Shown here: positions 32,688-40,669 of the stretch, one piece after another
How positions within the stretch are numbered: the stretch's first letter is position 1
Layout: every line of letters begins with the position of its first letter
NCBI RefSeq assembly: GCF_000428945.1
Contig: NZ_KE386822.1
Coordinates: 247,457 to 311,456, forward strand
DNA length: 64,000 bases
DNA from: Hamadaea tsunoensis DSM 44101
Lineage (GTDB): Bacteria > Actinomycetota > Actinomycetes > Mycobacteriales > Micromonosporaceae
Reading direction: 5' to 3'
Program-made: the position numbers and the translations under genes
The notes under the pieces: model-generated
What the model was told of the DNA's origin: nothing
The model's input: the letters and a program-made list of their open reading frames with translations, nothing else
Databases searched by the model: none

Positions 32688-34031
32688 GTGCCGTCTTCCC
32701 GTTCCGCGATCACCGCCCTGATCACCGCCCCGATCACGGCCGCAGCTGCCTGCCTCATGCTGGCCGTGCCGGTCACCGCCGCCGCACCCTCCACTCCGGA
32801 CCTTCCGAAGGCCGTCGCGTACCTGGTCGATCCGGGCAATCTGCAGGGCGGCCGCTACTACGAGTCGTTCCCCGGCTTCCCGGACTTCGGCCTCACCATC
32901 GACGGCGCCTTCGCGCTGGCCGCGACCGGCGGCGACGACGCCCGCCTGCGGGCGGTCACCGAGTTCATCGCCGCCGGGGGAGTGGTCGCCGACGGCGGCT
33001 TCAGCGTCGGCGACTGGCTCGGCCTCGGCACCCCCTACGCCGCCGGCGGCTCGATCGGCAAGGTCGCGCTGCTGGCCGAGGTCACCGGCAACGATCCGCG
33101 CGCGTTCGGCGGCAACGACCTGATCGCCGCGCTGCACGACGTCACGTGCACGACCGCCGACGCCGCGGCCGGCTGCGACGCCCCCGGCAACTACCTGTGG
33201 GCCACCTCGGTCTTCTCCCAGTCGCTCGGCATCCTCGCCCAGGCCCGCGCGGGCGCCGACAGTTCGGCCGCCGTCGCGTACCTGCTGGGGTTGCAGCGCG
33301 CGGACGGCGCGTTCCCCAGCCTCATCCCGGCCGCCGCGGCCGGCGATCCAGGCGACGAGGACGTCGACAGCACCGCCCTCGCCGCGATGGCCCTCGCCGC
33401 CGCCGGCGGTCACGCGGCCGCCGTCGACGCCGCGCTCGCCTGGATCGCCGGCCGCCAAGGCGACGGCGGCTGGTTCCCCGGGGCGGCCGGGCACTCCACC
33501 AACTCCACCGGCCTCGCGGTCCAGGCTCTTTCCCTTTCCCCGGCGTACGCGCAGCGGGTGAGCTCGGGACTGGCCTTCCTGGCCGCACGGCAGAACGCGG
33601 ACGGCGGGTTCCCGGTCGCGGACACCGGCGAGAGCGCCTCGGACGTCCGAGCGTCGACGCAGGTGGTGGCGGGCGCGACGGGCGTATCCCTGGGCACCCT
33701 CGTCCGCGACGTCCACACCGTCCCGGCGTCGCCGTCCCCTTCACCGTCCGTATCCCCGTCCCCGGTCGCGTCCGTGTCGGCCTCTGCTTCTGTTTCGGCT
33801 TCTGCTTCTGGTTCGGCTTCTGCTTCCGGTTCGGCATCGGCTTCGGGTTCGGCCCGGGCCTCGGGTTCGGCTCGGGCTTCGGTGTCGCCGTCGGGATCGT
33901 CGCCGTCAGGATCGGGCCATCTGCCGACGACCGGTTTCCCGCTGACGGGGGTCCTGGTCGCGGCGGCCGCACTCATCGTTGCCGGGCTGCTGCTCCTGCT
34001 CCTGGTGCGCCGCCGCGACCCCCGGCCGTGA
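32688..34031 (+). CDS. cell-wall-anchored (LPXTG) alpha/alpha-barrel protein under cobalamin control
   Basis: The 447-residue product has a signal peptide (after GTG at 32688, with GGAG upstream; cut near VTAAAPS). It carries alpha/alpha-barrel repeats with GGF/GGW turns (DGGFSVGDWLG, ADGAFPSL, GDGGWFPGAAGHSTNSTGLA, ADGGFPVADTGE), then a Ser/Ala-rich stalk made of short repeats. The C-terminus is a complete sortase signal: LPTTG, a hydrophobic helix and RRRDPRP. It should be covalently linked to peptidoglycan. The fold and the riboswitch suggest a surface cobalamin/corrinoid receptor or capture protein (inference). It is divergent from the secreted homologue. Confidence 0.82.
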   Translation: MPSSRSAITALITAPITAAAACLMLAVPVTAAAPSTPDLPKAVAYLVDPGNLQGGRYYESFPGFPDFGLTIDGAFALAATGGDDARLRAVTEFIAAGGVVADGGFSVGDWLGLGTPYAAGGSIGKVALLAEVTGNDPRAFGGNDLIAALHDVTCTTADAAAGCDAPGNYLWATSVFSQSLGILAQARAGADSSAAVAYLLGLQRADGAFPSLIPAAAAGDPGDEDVDSTALAAMALAAAGGHAAAVDAALAWIAGRQGDGGWFPGAAGHSTNSTGLAVQALSLSPAYAQRVSSGLAFLAARQNADGGFPVADTGESASDVRASTQVVAGATGVSLGTLVRDVHTVPASPSPSPSVSPSPVASVSASASVSASASGSASASGSASASGSARASGSARASVSPSGSSPSGSGHLPTTGFPLTGVLVAAAALIVAGLLLLLLVRRRDPRP

Positions 34032-34054
34032 CGGGGATCAGGACCGGGATCAGG
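34031..34054. repeat. 12-bp duplication holding the stop region of convergent genes
   Basis: ACGGGGATCAGG (34031-34042) and ACCGGGATCAGG (34043-34054) are adjacent. The second copy contains the reverse-strand stop TCA (34050-34052). The forward gene's TGA ends at the first base of the first copy. Confidence 0.6.
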
Positions 34055-34421
34055 GCTGGGCGGCCGTCCGCGGAAGGAACGCCAGCAGCAGGCCGCCGAC
34101 GCACAGGTGCAGGAGTGCGAGGGCCAGCTTCGCCCCGCCGGTCACCCCGCCCAGCGGTCCCAGCAGCGAGAGGACGAGCACCACGGCGGCGATCACCGTC
34201 CACACGCGACGGCCGGCGGTCGTGACCCGTTCGAGGAGGGCGAGCAGTCCCCAGGCCGCGAAGCCGACGATCAGGGCCACGGCCACCACGGCCACACCGC
34301 CGACGGACTGGGTCGACGAGCCGGAGCGTATGGCGGGATCCGTGCCGAGCACGGCATGCTCGACGAGCCAGAGGACGAGGGCGCAGGCGGCGGTACCGGC
34401 AATGATCAAGAAGCGTTTCAT
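34050..34421 (-). CDS. four-helix membrane protein, DUF6069-like
   Basis: The 123-residue protein has four hydrophobic helices (FLIIAGTAACALVLWLVEHA, GVAVVAVALIVGFAAWGLLA, VWTVIAAVVLVLSLLGPL, LALALLHLCVGGLLLAFL) with an ALLERVTTAGRRVW loop. This is the pattern of actinobacterial DUF6069 proteins. Function unknown, inner membrane. The ATG at 34421 is chosen because the helix begins directly after it. It is divergent from the third two-component pair, 108 bp from the kinase start. Confidence 0.65.
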   Translation of the reverse strand: MKRFLIIAGTAACALVLWLVEHAVLGTDPAIRSGSSTQSVGGVAVVAVALIVGFAAWGLLALLERVTTAGRRVWTVIAAVVLVLSLLGPLGGVTGGAKLALALLHLCVGGLLLAFLPRTAAQP

Positions 34422-34529
34422 GCCGACAGCGTCCCGCCGGCCGGCCCGCGGCACATCGGGCGGCGGCAGGGGGCGGCTACGACTTTGGTCGGTGGCCGCT
34501 GCGGCGCCCGGCGATCTAGCGTCCGTGCC

Positions 34530-35735
34530 ATGACCATCAGCGGGGACACCAGCACGGAAACCAGCACGGAAACCAGCACGGACACTGGCGGGAGCATCAC
34601 GACGGGCGCCGGCTGTGACCCAGGTACGGGACGAGACCGCGTCGGCATCGCGATCGCCCTCGCCGGCGTCGGTACGCTCAGCGCCCTCACCCTGATCGGC
34701 CACCACTCCGTGCTCGACTGGGTGGTCGCGGTCGCCTGCCTGGCCCTGACGCCGGTGGCGCTGTACAGCCCGATCGGCGGGGGTCTGGCCGCGAACGTGC
34801 TGGCCGCGCTGTCTCCGGCGGCGACCCCGCTGGCCAGCGCCTCGGCCCTGTACGCCGGCCGCCTGCGCCGTTTCCCGCAGGCCGCCCTGGTGGCGGTCGC
34901 CGGTGTCGCCGCGCACGCGGTCCAGGGCTGGTGGCGGCCGGTGGCCGGGGCGTCCTACGGATTCTGGCTGGCCCTGATCGCGGCGGCATACGCGGCCCTG
35001 GTCGGCTGGGGCGCGTGGCTGCGTGCCCGGGACTCGCTGCTGAGGTCGTTGCGGGAGCGGGCCCGGCGGGCGGAGCAGGAGCAGTCCCGGCGGGTCGGCG
35101 AGGCGCGGCTGGCCGAGCGTACGCGGATCGCCCGGGAGATGCACGACGTCCTGGCCCACCGCCTCTCCCTGGTGGCCACGTACGCGGGCGCGCTCGAATA
35201 CCGGCCGGACTCGTCCCCGCAGCAGCTGTCGGCCGCCGCCGGTGTCGTCCGCGAAGGCGTACGCCAGGCACTGGAGGAGTTGCGGGCGGTCATCGGGGTG
35301 CTGCGCGCGGACGAGGCCGAGGTGCTCACGCCGCAACCCGTGCTGGCCGACATCCCGGCGCTCGTCGAGGAGTCGCGGGCGGTCGGGGTCGCCGTGGTGC
35401 TGCGCGAGGAGGTCGACGGCACGCCGCCGGAACTGGCCGGGCGGACGGCGTACCGGGTGGTGCAGGAGGCGCTCACCAACGCCCGCAAGCACGCGCCGGG
35501 CCGGCCCGTCACCGTCACGGTCACCGGCGCCGCGGGTGGCGAGCTCGCCGTCGAGGTCACCAATCCCTTGCCGGACAACGCATCGCTCTTGCCGGCCAGC
35601 GGATCCGATCAGCCCGGCGGCGGCACCGGGCTGATCGGCCTGGCCGAACGCGTACGCCTCGCGGGCGGCACGCTGGAGCACTCCCGGTCCGCTGGGACGT
35701 TCCGCCTGCACGCCCGGCTACCGTGGCCGGTATGA
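34530..35735 (+). CDS. NarL-type sensor histidine kinase (third pair)
   Basis: The 401-residue kinase starts at ATG 34530 with a short Thr/Ser-rich tail made by a 12-bp repeat (TETSTETSTD). Four to five membrane helices follow (residues about 40-150). HisKA_3 has AERTRIAREMHDVLAHRLSL; HATPase has VVQEALTNARKHAPGRP and GTGLIGLAERVR. Its stop overlaps the start of the response regulator (ATGA), so the pair is translationally coupled. The signal is unknown. Confidence 0.9.
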   Translation: MTISGDTSTETSTETSTDTGGSITTGAGCDPGTGRDRVGIAIALAGVGTLSALTLIGHHSVLDWVVAVACLALTPVALYSPIGGGLAANVLAALSPAATPLASASALYAGRLRRFPQAALVAVAGVAAHAVQGWWRPVAGASYGFWLALIAAAYAALVGWGAWLRARDSLLRSLRERARRAEQEQSRRVGEARLAERTRIAREMHDVLAHRLSLVATYAGALEYRPDSSPQQLSAAAGVVREGVRQALEELRAVIGVLRADEAEVLTPQPVLADIPALVEESRAVGVAVVLREEVDGTPPELAGRTAYRVVQEALTNARKHAPGRPVTVTVTGAAGGELAVEVTNPLPDNASLLPASGSDQPGGGTGLIGLAERVRLAGGTLEHSRSAGTFRLHARLPWPV

Positions 35736-36412
35736 GTGTCCCCGGCCTGCCCGCCGAATCCGCGAGTCCCGTCCGGGTGCTCATCGTCGACGACGATCCC
35801 CTGGTACGCGCGGCCCTGAACATGATGCTCGACGGCGCCCCCGGCATCGTGGTGGCCGCCGTCGCGGCCGACGGCGACGAGGTGCCCGCGGCGCTCGACG
35901 CGTACGGCGTGGACGTCATCCTGATGGACCTGCGGATGGCCCGGGTGGACGGCATCACGGCCACCCGGCGGGTGCGGGCCCGGCCGCGGGCGCCCGAGGT
36001 CGTCGTGCTCACCACGTTCGACGCCGACGAGAACGTGGTCCGGGCGCTGCGGGCGGGGGCGGCGGGCTTCCTGCTCAAGGACACGCCGCCGGAGCGGATC
36101 GTGCACGCCGTGCGTACGGTGGCCGGGGGTGAACCGATCCTGTCCCCGCGGATCGTGCGGCGCCTGATGGACCGGGTGGTGCTGGAGGCCGGCGTCGCGG
36201 ACCGGGCGCGGGCGGCGCTGGCGCGGCTGAGCCCGCGCGAGCGCGACGTGGCGGCGGCGGTGGCGCGCGGGTCGACCAACGCGGAGATCGCCGAGGAGCT
36301 GGCGATGAGCGTGGCGACGGTGAAGGCGCACATGACCCGGGTGCTGGAGAAGCTGGAGATGACCAACCGTACGCAGATCGCCCTGCTGGTTCACGACGCC
36401 GGCGGCGACTGA
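35732..36412 (+). CDS. NarL/LuxR-type response regulator (third pair)
   Basis: The 226-residue protein has a receiver (VLIVDDDPLVRAAL; phospho-Asp in VILMDLRMARV; Lys in GFLLKDTP) and a LuxR helix-turn-helix (LSPRERDVAAAVARGSTNAEIA, SVATVKAHMTRVLEKL). It starts with ATG overlapping the kinase stop. Its 3' end overlaps the convergent YihY-like gene by 22 bp. Confidence 0.9.
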   Translation: MSVPGLPAESASPVRVLIVDDDPLVRAALNMMLDGAPGIVVAAVAADGDEVPAALDAYGVDVILMDLRMARVDGITATRRVRARPRAPEVVVLTTFDADENVVRALRAGAAGFLLKDTPPERIVHAVRTVAGGEPILSPRIVRRLMDRVVLEAGVADRARAALARLSPRERDVAAAVARGSTNAEIAEELAMSVATVKAHMTRVLEKLEMTNRTQIALLVHDAGGD

Positions 36413-37206
36413 CCCGGCGGCTGAACTGGGGACTGAGTCAGAGAAGCCGGCTCGGTCAGCACGGCCGCGAGCAGGGTCGCCCCGAGAGTGACCGCCACCG
36501 TCGCGAACAAGCTGGTGAACAGGGAGAACACGACGCCGACCGGCCCGTAGAGCTCGGCCTGGCGCGACAGCGAGACGGACAGGTAGACCGCCGCCCAGAT
36601 GGCGACGCCCAGCCGGCCGATCGCGACGAGCCCGGCCGCGATGCCGAGCCGCCACCACGCCACGACACCCCGCGAGAAGAGCCGCTGGGCGAGCAGTTCC
36701 ACCCCGAACCAGATCAGCACGGCGACCACGAACAGCGTCACGCGTACGCCGCCGCGGGCGGAGTGCTTCGCGAGGTCGCGCAGTTCGGCCACGGACAGCA
36801 GGGCCGAGCCTTCGAGGAGCAGCCAGACGAGGCCGCGCCACTGGTCGCGTAGCTTCAGCGGGGCGACCCGCCAGATCGCGGTGTAGATCCGGCCGACCCG
36901 GCGGGCCAGGGACAGGACGCCGTAGAGGGTCACGGCCAGCCCGAACACGTAGAAGCCGGCCCGGCTGCGCGGCAGCAGGGTGCGTACGGCGTCGGCGGCG
37001 GGCCCGTTGAGGTCCAGCCGCTTGACGATCTGGTCCGCGATCGGCGACTCCACCCGCGTCGTGCCGGTGAACAGGTTGGTGACCAGCAGGAGCACCGGCA
37101 GCACCGAGACGAAGGTGGCCGCCGCGATCGTGTAGACGCGGTCGATCAGCTCCAGTTCGCCGATGCGTTCCAGGAGCCGGCCCGTCCGCGAGACCAGATA
37201 GTTCAG
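36391..37206 (-). CDS. YihY/BrkB-family inner membrane protein, unusual start
   Basis: The protein has about six membrane helices in YihY/BrkB order: ELIDRVYTIAAATFVSVLPV, then AGFYVFGLAVTLYGVLSLAR, IYTAIWRVAPLKLRDQW, IWFGVELLAQRLFSRG and YGPVGVVFSLFTSLFATVAV. Homologues include the conserved LLERIGELELIDR segment, but no ATG, GTG or TTG occurs in frame between the upstream stop (about 37270) and a GTG at 37104 inside the first helix. I place the start at CTG 37206, which gives NYLVSRTGRLLERIGEL. A decayed start is the alternative. Function unknown; inner membrane. Confidence 0.65.
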   Translation of the reverse strand: MNYLVSRTGRLLERIGELELIDRVYTIAAATFVSVLPVLLLVTNLFTGTTRVESPIADQIVKRLDLNGPAADAVRTLLPRSRAGFYVFGLAVTLYGVLSLARRVGRIYTAIWRVAPLKLRDQWRGLVWLLLEGSALLSVAELRDLAKHSARGGVRVTLFVVAVLIWFGVELLAQRLFSRGVVAWWRLGIAAGLVAIGRLGVAIWAAVYLSVSLSRQAELYGPVGVVFSLFTSLFATVAVTLGATLLAAVLTEPASLTQSPVQPPGQSPPAS

Positions 37207-37274
37207 GATGAAAGGGATATTACTGTCCGGCGGGGATGTTTGACGCGGACCGCCACGGGAGATGGGCTGACCTC

Positions 37275-37775
37275 ATGGACGACATCACGGCCCTCATCCT
37301 CGACGACCATGCCGCGTTCCGGCGCGGCTTCGCCCGCCTCGACGACGCCGACGACCCCCGCGGGCAGGCCGCCGTCTGGGAGCCGCTGGCCCGCCACCTG
37401 GAGATCCACGCGGAGGCCGAGGAGGCCATCCTCTACCCGCACCTGATCCGTCGCGGCGGCCCGGACGCCGACGACGAGACCGAGGACGCGCTGCGGGACC
37501 ACAACAAGATCCGCGACGCGATCGCCGAATCGCGCCGCCACGACACGGGCTCCGACGCGTGGTGGCGGGCCGTCTGGGTCGCCCGCCGCGAGAACAGCGA
37601 GCACCTGGCCGAGGAGGAGGACGAGGCCCTGCCCGACTTCCGCGGGCATGCCAGCGACGAGCTGCGCGCCGAACTGGCCGTGCAGTGGCTCGCCTTCTAC
37701 GCCGAGCACCCGGGCGGGCGGGGCCTGCGGGTCACGGACAAGGACCCGGAGAAGTTCGTCGAGGACAACAGCTAG
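37275..37775 (+). CDS. hemerythrin-domain protein
   Basis: The 166-residue protein has the hemerythrin four-helix iron-ligand pattern: ITALILDDHAAFRRGFARLD, LARHLEIHAEAEEAILYPHL, LRDHNKIRDAI, and RRENSEHLAEEEDEALPDF, with His/Glu ligands at typical spacing. Such proteins bind a di-iron centre and O2 or NO, or sense iron or oxygen. The ATG at 37275 gives the normal family N-terminus; an ATG at 37236 in the same frame is possible. Its last codons and TAG stop are duplicated in a 17-bp tandem. Confidence 0.85.
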   Translation: MDDITALILDDHAAFRRGFARLDDADDPRGQAAVWEPLARHLEIHAEAEEAILYPHLIRRGGPDADDETEDALRDHNKIRDAIAESRRHDTGSDAWWRAVWVARRENSEHLAEEEDEALPDFRGHASDELRAELAVQWLAFYAEHPGGRGLRVTDKDPEKFVEDNS

Positions 37776-37796
37776 CCGGGGACAACAGCTAGCCGG
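37763..37796. repeat. 17-bp duplication containing two stop codons
   Basis: GGACAACAGCTAGCCGG occurs twice exactly (37763-37779, 37780-37796). The first copy contains the hemerythrin stop TAG. In the second copy the palindrome GCTAGC supplies the reverse-strand stop (CTA, 37789-37791) of the convergent gene. Confidence 0.9.
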
Positions 37797-38667
37797 CCAG
37801 CTGGACGCCGTACGCCTCGATCACCGCGCGCGGTACGCCGGCCGCTTCGCAGTCGCGTACGGCCTGCTCGCCCGCGAGCTGCAGGCGTCGGGCGTTGAAG
37901 TCGAGCGCGTCGCCGACGGCGGCCAGCTCCCGCAGCATCCCGCTGTCCGCATCGGACGGCGGATTGTGCTGGGCGGCCGCCGCGGCGACCTCGATCTGGT
38001 CGGCGTCGGTCCCGGCCAGCTCCGCGACCCGGTGCACACCCCAGTCGTGGTGGCGGACGAGGATCGCGCCGTAGAGGTTGCGCGAGGCGAGGACGGAGTC
38101 GGCGTACGTGCCGACGAAACGGTGCCACTGCGAGCAGTGGGCCAGCCGCTCGACCGGGTCCTCGGGCAGGTAGGGCTCGATCCGGGCGGACGGCAGCGCG
38201 TGCACGGCCAGGTTGTGCGTACGCGTCAGCAGCTTGCGCAGCCGCCCGGCGACGTGCTGGTAGCGGGGCAGCATCGCGTCGGGCCGGTCGAGGTGCTCGG
38301 GCGTACGCGCCCAGTCGACCACGACGTGCATGCGCCCGGCGTGCTCGCGGTGGCCGCAGGTGGCCTGGGCGGCGTCGGAGTAGGACCAGCCGTGCCGGTC
38401 GACGAGGTAGCTGGCGGTCTCGTCGCGGGCCACGAGCGCCCGCCGGTACGCCTTGCGCAGCTCCACGTCGAAGCCGAGGACGTCGAGGGCGCCTTGATCG
38501 GGGTGGGACCGTTCCATCGCGGTGAGCCGCCGGTCGAGCGCGGCCACGTCGATGTCGGCGAGGGCGTCGATGCCGGTCATGCTGATGCCGGTCATGTTGA
38601 TGCCGGTCATGTTGATGCCGGTCATGTTGATGCCGGTCATGTCGATGTCGGTCATGACGTCGGTCAT
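37789..38667 (-). CDS. hypothetical soluble helical protein with MTGIN repeats at its N-terminus
   Basis: The 292-residue protein begins with six near-identical five-residue units (MTGIN) encoded by a 15-bp tandem. A helical, His- and Arg-rich body follows (LGFDVELRKAYRRALVARDE, RHGWSYSDAAQATCGHREHA, HHDWGVHRVAELAGTDADQI, LDFNARRLQLAGEQAV). No domain is recognised. The ATG at 38667 has GTGGGG upstream, but each repeat carries another ATG, so the true start may be any of them. Its stop lies in the duplicated GCTAGC shared with the hemerythrin gene end. Confidence 0.6.
   Translation of the reverse strand: MTDVMTDIDMTGINMTGINMTGINMTGISMTGIDALADIDVAALDRRLTAMERSHPDQGALDVLGFDVELRKAYRRALVARDETASYLVDRHGWSYSDAAQATCGHREHAGRMHVVVDWARTPEHLDRPDAMLPRYQHVAGRLRKLLTRTHNLAVHALPSARIEPYLPEDPVERLAHCSQWHRFVGTYADSVLASRNLYGAILVRHHDWGVHRVAELAGTDADQIEVAAAAAQHNPPSDADSGMLRELAAVGDALDFNARRLQLAGEQAVRDCEAAGVPRAVIEAYGVQLAG
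38569..38658. repeat. 15-bp in-frame tandem repeat at a gene start
   Basis: Six copies of GATGCCGGTCATGTT-like units run from 38569 to 38658, each encoding MTGIN-type residues on the reverse strand and each containing an ATG codon. The unit length keeps frame, so copy-number change adds or removes five residues and one potential start codon. Confidence 0.9.
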
Positions 38668-38774
38668 GTGGCCCCACGGTACTAGCGCCGTCACTCATTC
38701 GTCGGGTGTCGTCACACACCGTGAGCGAACTCGTGGGCGGGGTCACCGTGGCAACCGCCCATTACGGTGAAGAC

Positions 38775-39437
38775 ATGGCGCTTTCCCTCCCGTCCCAGCT
38801 GGTGCTCCTCGGCCATGACGCCGGCGGCGGCGCGCACGGCAAGTCGCAGAACCTCGATTTCGGCGCGGCCGGGGCGATCCTGGTCGAACTCGCCCTCGCG
38901 GGCCGGATCGTCGTCGACGGGCGGCAGGTCGCGGTCGTCGACGCCACTCCGACCGGCGACCCGCTGGTCGACGGAGCGCTGATCATGATCAACTCCGGCC
39001 GGCGGCAGTCGCCGAAGGCGTGGGTCCGCAAGCTCGGCCGCGGCCTGCGCAAGCGGGTCCTCGCCGACCTCGCCCGGTCCGGCGTTCTCGCGTACGAGCG
39101 GGCGACCACGCTGTGGATCTTCACCTACGACCGGTACACGTGGCCGTTCGGCGCCGAACCCGGCCCCCGGGCGGAAGCGCGTACGCAGTGCGTGCGCCTC
39201 ATCTCCGGGGCAGCCGCACCGGACCGGCGGGTCGTGGCGCTCTGCGCCCTCGTGGCGGCGGCCGGCATCGACGGCCGGGTCTTCGCCGACCTGCCCCGCG
39301 GCCAGGTACGCGCCCGGCTCAAGGAACTCTCGGCGGGCGACTGGGCGGCGGTCGCCGTGAAGAAGGCGATCGAGGAGGTCCAGGCCGCCGTCCTGGCCGC
39401 CGCCGTGGTGGCGAGCACAGCCGCCACCACCGGCTGA
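38775..39437 (+). CDS. GPP34 (GOLPH3-like) family phosphoprotein
   Basis: The 220-residue protein matches the GPP34 family (PF05719): LVLLGHDAGGGAHGKSQ, ILVELALAGRIVVDGRQVAV, KAWVRKLGRGLRKRVLADL and VLAYERATT. The eukaryotic relative binds phosphatidylinositol-4-phosphate in Golgi trafficking; bacterial versions are cytosolic or membrane-associated and have unclear roles. The ATG at 38775 is the standard N-terminus. It converges with a secreted dioxygenase across a family B palindrome. Confidence 0.85.
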   Translation: MALSLPSQLVLLGHDAGGGAHGKSQNLDFGAAGAILVELALAGRIVVDGRQVAVVDATPTGDPLVDGALIMINSGRRQSPKAWVRKLGRGLRKRVLADLARSGVLAYERATTLWIFTYDRYTWPFGAEPGPRAEARTQCVRLISGAAAPDRRVVALCALVAAAGIDGRVFADLPRGQVRARLKELSAGDWAAVAVKKAIEEVQAAVLAAAVVASTAATTG

Positions 39438-39462
39438 TCCCACCCCGCCGCAGCCGTCCCTC

Positions 39463-39537
39463 GATCCCGTTTGGATCAGGGAATTCACCGTAATCTTGGG
39501 CCAAGATTCGGGTGTTTTCCCTGATCCAAACGGGATC
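39463..39537. repeat. intergenic palindrome, family B copy 2
   Basis: The 21-bp arms 39463-39483 and 39517-39537 are perfect reverse complements (GATCCCGTTTGGATCAGGGAA). A second palindrome AATCTTGG-G-CCAAGATT sits between them (39492-39508). It lies between convergent genes and likely serves as a bidirectional terminator. Core and arms match the copy at 30371-30462. Confidence 0.85.
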
Positions 39538-39561
39538 TTGGGAGCAGAGTTGGGGGCAGGG

Positions 39562-40437
39562 TCAGACGCGGACCCAGAGCGCGGGCGTGTTCGGCGGCTC
39601 CCAGCCCGGCAGCGACATGTGCCCGATCTGGCAGACGTACGCGAGACCCGCGTACGTGACCCGGGCGCCGACCGCGTAATTGGTGTAGGCCGCCCAGGTG
39701 CCGCCCGGCGCGGGGGACTGCGACGGCGTGGGGGACTGCGACGGCGTGGGGGACTGCGACGGCGCCGGCGAGCGCGGCGACGACGGGGAGGGCGAGGGAC
39801 TCGACGGCGGCGAACCGGCCACGTTCAGGACGAAGTCGAAGGTCGCCCGGCGCTCCGAGCCGACCGTCGTCACGTTCATCAGCAGCGCCGGGTCGTAGAT
39901 CGTGTCCGTCGAGTTGCGCGGCTCGCCCGGGAAGTACAGCTGCGTGGTGAGGATCGGCTGGTTCGGCGCCTGCACCTTCACGTGGATGTGCCGCGTACGC
40001 CCGGGGTAGAGGCCGGGCACGATGGTGGTCAGCGTGTACGCCCCCGAGGGGTCCGACAACTGGTGCCCGCGGAACTTGTTGCCCACGTTGTCGTAGTTGC
40101 CGCCGTTGTCGGCCTGCCAGAAGTCGAGCAGCGCACCGGCGATGGGCTGGCAGTTGATCCCGTACACGTAGCCGGTGATGGTCAGGCGGGTCCCGGGGCC
40201 GTCGAGCATGCTGGTCCGCAGCGGCGAGCCCGGCTTGAAGTAGGGCCCCTCGATCTGGTCGTGCGTCAGGTCGTCGGGGTCGCAGTTGAGCGGGGTCGGT
40301 TCGAGCGTCTGGCCGTTGGGCGTACGCGCCAGCGCCGGCAGCCCGCCGAGCACCGTTGCGGCCGGCACGGCGATCAACGCCGCCTGCAGCAGTCCCTTGC
40401 GAGTGATCCCAGGGCCGGGTTTCTCCTCGCGTGTCAT
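39562..40437 (-). CDS. Tat-exported intradiol-dioxygenase-like protein with C-terminal carbohydrate-binding module
   Basis: The 291-residue protein has a twin-arginine-like signal (MTREEKPGPGITRKGLLQAA, with RK before a hydrophobic stretch). An intradiol ring-cleavage dioxygenase fold follows (IEGPYFKPGSPLR, GALLDFWQADNGGNYDN, GLYPGRTRHIHVKVQAP, LTTQLYFPGEP) with Tyr/His residues in iron-ligand positions. A Pro-Ser repeat linker (SPTPSQ units) comes next. The last 45 residues (YTNYAVGARVTYAGLAYVC and GWEPPNTPALWVRV) form a CBM5/12-type chitin-binding module. It may oxidise aromatics attached to polysaccharide outside the cell. Its start region includes a 13-bp duplication (40421-40453). Confidence 0.82.
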   Translation of the reverse strand: MTREEKPGPGITRKGLLQAALIAVPAATVLGGLPALARTPNGQTLEPTPLNCDPDDLTHDQIEGPYFKPGSPLRTSMLDGPGTRLTITGYVYGINCQPIAGALLDFWQADNGGNYDNVGNKFRGHQLSDPSGAYTLTTIVPGLYPGRTRHIHVKVQAPNQPILTTQLYFPGEPRNSTDTIYDPALLMNVTTVGSERRATFDFVLNVAGSPPSSPSPSPSSPRSPAPSQSPTPSQSPTPSQSPAPGGTWAAYTNYAVGARVTYAGLAYVCQIGHMSLPGWEPPNTPALWVRV

Positions 40438-40555
40438 CGGTTCTCCTCGCGTGATGAGCGGTCGTGGTGAGGACTTGATGCGTCCACGCTAGGGAAGACA
40501 TGACTCGACATCGATGGACGAGAGCAGGGGAACCGGGTACTTTCCGCCCGTCGAC

Positions 40556-40669
40556 TCAGTCCGCCCAGCTGTTCAGCACGTCCGTCTGCTCAGCACGCCC
40601 GCCTGCTCAGTCCGTCTGCTCAGTCCGTCTGCTCAGTCCGTCTGCTCAGCCGCCCGGCGGGAGCTTCAG
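40556..40669. repeat. 13-bp tandem repeat at the 3' end of the AraC gene
   Basis: CAGTCCGTCTGCT occurs exactly at 40608, 40621 and 40634, flanked by degenerate copies (from 40556). The AraC stop and last codons (TCAGTCCGT, 40666-40674) begin with the same word, so the array looks like duplicated gene end. Confidence 0.75.
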
